DNA of 64,000 bases, taken from the NCBI GenBank assembly GCA_017354895.1, contig CP071493.1, positions 6,944,001 to 7,008,000 of the forward strand. The letters run 5' to 3'. Origin of the DNA: Podospora comata. Lineage: Eukaryota; Ascomycota; Sordariomycetes; Sordariales; Podosporaceae. Both the position numbers and the translations under genes were made by a program. Shown here in pieces: positions 59,072-64,000 of the stretch (position 1 is its first letter; each line of letters begins with the position of its first letter). Below the pieces are notes generated by a model. That model had not been told where the DNA came from. It worked only from the letters and a program-made list of their open reading frames with translations, and did not search any database.

Positions 59072-59697
59072 CTATTTCGGGACGGCGTATTGCTGAGTCC
59101 ACTGCTTCGCCGTCGCAATAGCTGCTTTCTCGTCCTCTTTCCAGCTCTTGGCAACATCAGCAGCAAGCGGATCGTCGGGGTTCGGGGCACCGAGGAGGGC
59201 TTGAATCGAAAGGAGAATTGTTCGGATTTGCAGAGCAGGTGACCAATTGTCTGTAAAGGGAGCCCGAGTCAGTATGGCCCCGACTTCACTATCGTGGTTT
59301 TCGGGAACACCCACTCTTCAGCACATCAAGGCAGATACGGCCGAGCTTGTCAACATTGGGGTGGAAGATCTTGGTAAGGAAGCGAATCTTGGGGGGTGTC
59401 ATGGGGTAGTCGTCCGGGAGAAAGAGCTCAAGCTTGAAGACGCCGCCTAGAACAGTGGTCAATGCTTGCGAGCTTCATTCTAGAAAAACGGGAGACAAAC
59501 CCTCATATGGAGAAGACGAAGGACCATGGATCTCGACGTCAAAGTACCGTAGGTTGTCTTCGTGGGGAATGGCGCTGATGCCTGGGACACTGTTGCGCCA
59601 AAGTTAGTAAAGCTCAACGTAAACGCAAGGCGGAGGGCGCATACGGCTCCGCCATGAGGCGCTCGGTCTCTTTTTGAATTCTCTTGGGGAGAGCCAT
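59072..59697 (-). CDS. UBC13: Ubiquitin-conjugating enzyme Ubc13 (E2 N)
   Basis: With the Mms2-type partner it builds Lys63-linked ubiquitin chains on PCNA in error-free post-replication repair. Four exons (59697-59645, 59589-59501, 59446-59315 and 59250-59072; introns of 55, 54 and 64 nt) give exactly 150 aa. The sequence begins [20 protein letters not shown]. It has [20 protein letters not shown], the E2 core [20 protein letters not shown], the active-site Cys86 in [14 protein letters not shown], and [18 protein letters not shown]. The NWSP segment after the cysteine and the MTPPK loop are Ubc13 hallmarks. Divergent from the WD40 gene. Confidence 0.96.
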
Positions 59698-60414
59698 GGT
59701 GAGTGTTTAGGTAGTGGTGCGTCGGGACAGATGCGATGAAGCGCAAGTAGAAGGTCAAAGGAGGGGTAGAACTCCGAAGCGAGGACAGCAGGTGGGACGG
59801 TTGCGTGAGCAAGTGTGTGTTGACGAAGCAGGATCAGGGCTGTGGGACCTTCTGTATTTCGAGAAGTTTAGCGCAGACGTAGAGCTAGTGATGGATGCTT
59901 AGCAAGAAAAAGACTGGCGACAATGGTGTTGGAAATGCCCAAGACAGGTTGGAAGCCTATGGAGTCATAGTGGGCTATGTTTGGCCAGGCCTGGCAGGGT
60001 TCTAAGGACGGCTGCCGACTGATAAGCGCACAGACCGCCGATCACATTTCCAAATTCCGCCATTTGCACATCCCGGGGTTCGTTCATCAGCTTGTCAAAG
60101 GGTAATATGCAACTAAGCGTGTTGGCGCTGCAACATCGTTGAAGGTTACTTTGACGACAGTTGCTTTCACCAGCCTCATTGACCATCAGTTCTGAGAATA
60201 TAGTTTCATCTCCGGTTCTTTGATTGTCACACGGCGACAATATATCAAGTTGATTCTTCGATCCAAACTGCCCAAGGTGCTGGGCCATTGATGGAGGGGT
60301 GCTGAGGTGTGGTGAGAAGGCAGCGGAGTGAAACTCGCTGGGCTACCTACGGTCATTCAACACCAAGGCGCTCAGGATGAGCCTCACAATGCTCTGCGGC
60401 CCTTATCTTTGACC
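59698..60414. promoter_or_regulatory. Divergent promoter region, UBC13 / Mtc5-like
   Basis: 717 nt between the two ATGs. No specific site recognised. Confidence 0.5.
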
Positions 60415-63400
60415 ATGCCTTTCTCCTTTGATCGATTATCTCAGCCTCCAGAGCAGATAAAGGATGTCAAGTCGGCTTTTGACAGCGAAACGTTTGATGC
60501 AGTTGGCACAATTCATGTGGATGGCCTGGTAGGCTCGGCAACCATCTCGCCGTCGGGGCGAGATGTGGCCCTTGCATCGTGAGTAGTCACATTGTTATCA
60601 TGCTGAGAAAACAGACAGAATCTAACATTTTACAGACCCAAAGGCCTCACCATCATTGATCTCGATTCTCCATGGAGCCCTCCTCGTCGGCTGAGTAGCC
60701 ACGGTCTGCCATGGCTTGTGGTTGACGTCCAGTGGTCTCCCTTTGCCGTTCGCGAAGCCTGGGTTGCGTCAACAGCAAATCACCGATGTCTGGTCTGGAA
60801 CCTGAACAAGCGCGATGACTCGTCATCTGGGGCCGTTGAACATTCCCTCCAAGCCCACAGCAGAGCCATCACCGATATCAACTTTTCGGCCCATCATCCC
60901 GATTCTCTGGCGACGTGTGCCGTGGATGGCTATGTTCACTGTTGGGACTTGCGGAGACCAAGCTCTCCTGCCTTGACGTTTTGTGACTGGTTTGCTGGTG
61001 CGACACAGGTCAAGTACAGTCGTCAGGATCCCAACGTCCTCGCTTCCGCCCACGACCGCTATCTTCATATTTGGGACCAAAGAAACGCTGCGGAACCCTT
61101 GACAACCATCATCGCACATACCTCCAAGATTTATGGCATTGATTGGAACCGTACCAAACCGACCTGCATAGTCACTTGCTCACTGGATAAGAGCATCAAG
61201 TTTTGGGACTACGCCGATGAGGACGACGCGCTCCAGAGAGTCGTTCGCACTGACTTTCCAGTATGGCGGGCACGTCACACTCCTTTTGGCTCCGGATTGT
61301 TGGCTATGCCACAGAATGAACCAGGCAATCTCTATCTATACGACCAACGCCCGAAGCCCACAGATCCGGTTGACGGTGCCGTTGAACCTGTTTATGTCTT
61401 CCCTGGTCATGGCACTCACAAAGTCAAGGAGTTCCTTTGGCGAAGTCGAGGAAGCGTGAACGATGGGATCGATGACCGCGAGTTTCAGCTCGTTTCATGG
61501 GGGGAGGACAATGAGCTGCGGCTTCAAAAGGTCGAGGCGCCGATTTTGAAGTCCGCCGGCTATGAACGGGGGACCCCTTTGATGGAGAACCTCATTCTCA
61601 CTCGGAAGGGCGCGACTTACAAAACATTCCGTACAATTGACGACGCCGATCAGCAAGATCGCAGGACCCCCACGATGAGCCACCCTCGCCCGGGAACGGG
61701 CAGCCGCTTCCGTTCAAGTGCCCTGAGCATGGATTTATATACCCGTGCTCTTCGGATCGGTTCTTCGTGGAAGGCTACATCCATGAAGGTCAATTCAAAC
61801 TCGAGGAAGACTGCGGACAAGAGTCTGCTTCAAATCGGCTGGATGAGAGGCATCACAATATCAAAGAGAAAATCCGGCTCAGAAATGAGACCAGACTCTC
61901 CAGATTCCAGAATGTTTGGCCACGCATTTGACAGTGAGTGGTGGGAGCCCGAAACGATACAGGATGAGTTTCTCCGGATCAGTCGTCAGCTGCCAAACGT
62001 GGAATGGGAAAATATCGACATGGACTCTTTGACGCTAAAGGCTTCCCTGAAAGGGCCATGGGGCGTGGATGAGGCGACCATCTTCATCAAGGTCAAAGTT
62101 GACATTCCGCCCAGTTATCCCGAGAGCAAAGCGCCGAGGTTTTACATTGAAAAGTCATCGTTCATGCCCGAGGAGACCCACAAGAAGCTTCAACATGAAC
62201 TTCAGGAACTCTCCATCCGCTTCTTGGAAAGAAAGGAAAACTGTCTCTTTGTTGCCTTCACGTATCTGCTGGGCGAGGTTGACCTTGAGACCAGCACAAC
62301 ATACTTCAAGAATGTTCGGGATCTGGACGACATGGATGGCTTGGCTGATGAGAGCTCTAGTGAAGACGACGAGAATGGCATTCCTGCCGGTGGCTCTGCG
62401 TCCATGTCACAAGAGCTCAGTAGCAGTACTGAATTTGATCCTACAGCAACACTAGCCCCAGCCAGACGCCATATGTTGCCCCCGCTACCGAGACTATGTG
62501 GTGCGAGATTTTCCAGTGATGGGGAACTGGTTTGCTTCTTTCCCACCAAGGAAGAGAGGCAAAGCGCATTGTTCACTATGGCTGCCGCAGATGTCTCTAG
62601 TAACAAGCAGAAAGGGGAGCCCGCGTTTGACGTCTTTGGACGGTTTTCACAGGACTTATCGGCGCCCGAACATCTATTCAACGACGAGACATCGGCAACT
62701 GATGACGAGTCGGAATATTCTGATGGCACAGAGTCAATGTCATCGACAGACTCGGAGCCAATAACAGTGCACAAGTTCCGTCTCTGGTATCAGCCTGGGA
62801 GATACTTCCGCAAACCCCTCAGCACCAACGATTCGGTGCGGTCCAGCGGAGGTGGTACCGGCACTGGGACTGGAACCGGCACAGGAACCAGTCGGAGAAG
62901 ACCAGACAAGCCGAAAAACGTTGTTTCTATTCACGACTTCCGAGCCTACCTACCATCCAAGAGAGAGTTCGCCGAGGAGTATGCTATCTTTGGTGACGGT
63001 ACTGAGGTGTGTAATCACAACGCTGCGGTGGCAGCCAAGTATGGCTACTTGGACCTGGCCACCATCTGGAAATATGCCGCTCTTCTAGTGCGAAGAGATG
63101 TTCCGCTCGAGGTCCAGTACAACAGAAATCAGTCTGTATTGGTTATCGCCAGAGAATCTGTGTCTCGCTCCAATCGGAAAAAAGAGGCCGGTTTAGCCGG
63201 TCGTGTGAAATGGGGTTGTCATCCACTCGCTCGCGACTTGATCGACCGCCTGTTCGACTATTTTGAGAAGATAGCTGATATCCAGATGCTGGCTATGCTT
63301 GCCTGCATCTTCGGAGACGCATTTGAGGAAGATGGAGTGGCATACGCCGAATCTCGCCTGACCCAGCTGGAAACACCTCTTGCTATGAAGGCGCCATCAT

Positions 63401-64000
63401 TTTCGCTGGAATATTTCCCTATAGATCCTGATTTTTGGAGTATGAAATACAGAAGCCGGGGAAGCTCGGCTGTTGGGACTTCCAGAATAGCGAACACACC
63501 TGCCGGCCACTCGGGCTCTCAGGCGTCAGAAGGCGCAACGGTGCTGGCTGGATCTGGCACTCATTCATACTCCCGCGGAAAAACACCACTCAAGCTCACG
63601 CCCGGTCATGCTCGAGAAGCTCGACAGACACAAAGTCTGTCCACCTCTCCCAACACCCGATCCCTTTACAAGCCCAACTCGACAGTTGCCTCAATTGCTG
63701 CCAGTTTGCCACGGACGCTTGCCGGCATGATATCTGCCTCGTCGCCTGCTCCTCCTGTACGAAAGCGACCTAGTCCTGCGGAGACCATCCTCAGCCACTT
63801 CGCACCTAGTGCTATCACTTGGGGTAGCTCAACCGTATTTGGTACTAAGGCCGCTGCTCCAGCAACAGCTCCTGGGACAGCCCGCACATCTCTATCCAAT
63901 GATGGCCGGGTCAAACGTGGTTTCTACTCTATGGTTCCCATAGCTGTATCATGCGTTCCAGAGAATCAAGGGCTCTTTGACGATGACGGCTGGATGTCGA
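60415..64000 (+). CDS. WDR59/Mtc5-type WD40-RWD protein (SEA/GATOR2 subunit), truncated by window end
   Basis: Subunit type of the SEA/GATOR2 complex at the vacuole or lysosome, which relays amino-acid status to TORC1. Exon 1 is 60415-60578, the intron is 57 nt, and exon 2 runs from 60636 past the window end. The frame was followed line by line and stays open, so 1176 residues are visible. WD40 repeats occupy about residues 35-330 (DSLATCAVDGYVHCWDLRRP, NVLASAHDRYLHIWDQRNA, CIVTCSLDKSIKFWDYA). An RWD domain lies at about 495-605 (VDIPPSYPESKAPRFYIEKS). Then come acidic linkers, a Gly-Thr run, and a helical region (HNAAVAAKYGYLDLATIWKY, MLACIFGDAF). The C-terminal zinc-binding RING expected for the family would lie beyond the window. 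Confidence 0.88.

Overview
The window looks like nuclear DNA of a filamentous ascomycete, most likely a sordariomycete (Sordariales-like). The genes have one to three short introns of about 48 to 290 nt with GT..AG ends and CTAAC- or CTGAC-type branch sites. The proteins are recognisably of fungal types: a GPI-anchored class III chitinase with a LysM, AIM11, Etr1 and a Mid2-like wall sensor. Microsatellites and purine/pyrimidine tracts are scattered through the non-coding DNA. I saw no rRNA gene, no convincing tRNA gene, no CRISPR array and no intact transposon.

Layout: 0.15-2.1 kb, D-lactate dehydrogenase (minus). 2.1-8.15 kb, a 6 kb stretch with no supportable gene. 8.15-9.3 kb, ribosomal protein eS4 (minus). 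10.4-12.1 kb, a double-Myb telobox protein (minus). 14.25-17.5 kb, a chitinase with an extreme Ser/Thr/Glu repeat region (minus). 17.5-23.3 kb, a second gene-poor stretch holding possible decayed coding sequence at 20.6-21.6 kb. 23.3-26.0 kb, a Mid2-like sensor and a small secreted Cys protein (plus). 27.6-34.6 kb, a giant coiled-coil protein (plus) with no visible in-frame AUG near its 5' end. 36-39.8 kb, an unusual patch of small, unrecognised, mostly membrane-protein-like coding segments on both strands, including a duplicated exon-like segment. 39.8-42.4 kb, a prolyl-4-hydroxylase-type oxygenase and AIM11, divergent. 42.9-44.2 kb, an unknown gene with a minisatellite in its first intron. 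44.36-48.84 kb, a 1472-aa coiled-coil and membrane protein (minus). 49.35-54.0 kb, NSE4 and VPS34, divergent. 54.2-55.4 kb, mitochondrial enoyl reductase ETR1 (minus). 56.7-57.5 kb, a disordered unknown (minus). 59.07-59.7 kb, UBC13 (minus). From 60.4 kb to the window end, a WDR59/Mtc5-type SEA/GATOR2 subunit (plus, truncated by the window edge).

Most recognised genes are housekeeping: mitochondrial metabolism (DLD, ETR1, AIM11), translation (eS4), genome stability (NSE4, UBC13, telobox protein), and autophagy or nutrient signalling (VPS34, Mtc5-like). Cell-wall functions (chitinase, Mid2-like) lie together in the left-centre. Three gene pairs share short divergent promoters (P4H/AIM11, NSE4/VPS34, UBC13/Mtc5-like). 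Exon boundaries were worked out by hand from splice signals, frame and family knowledge, and no alignment was run.
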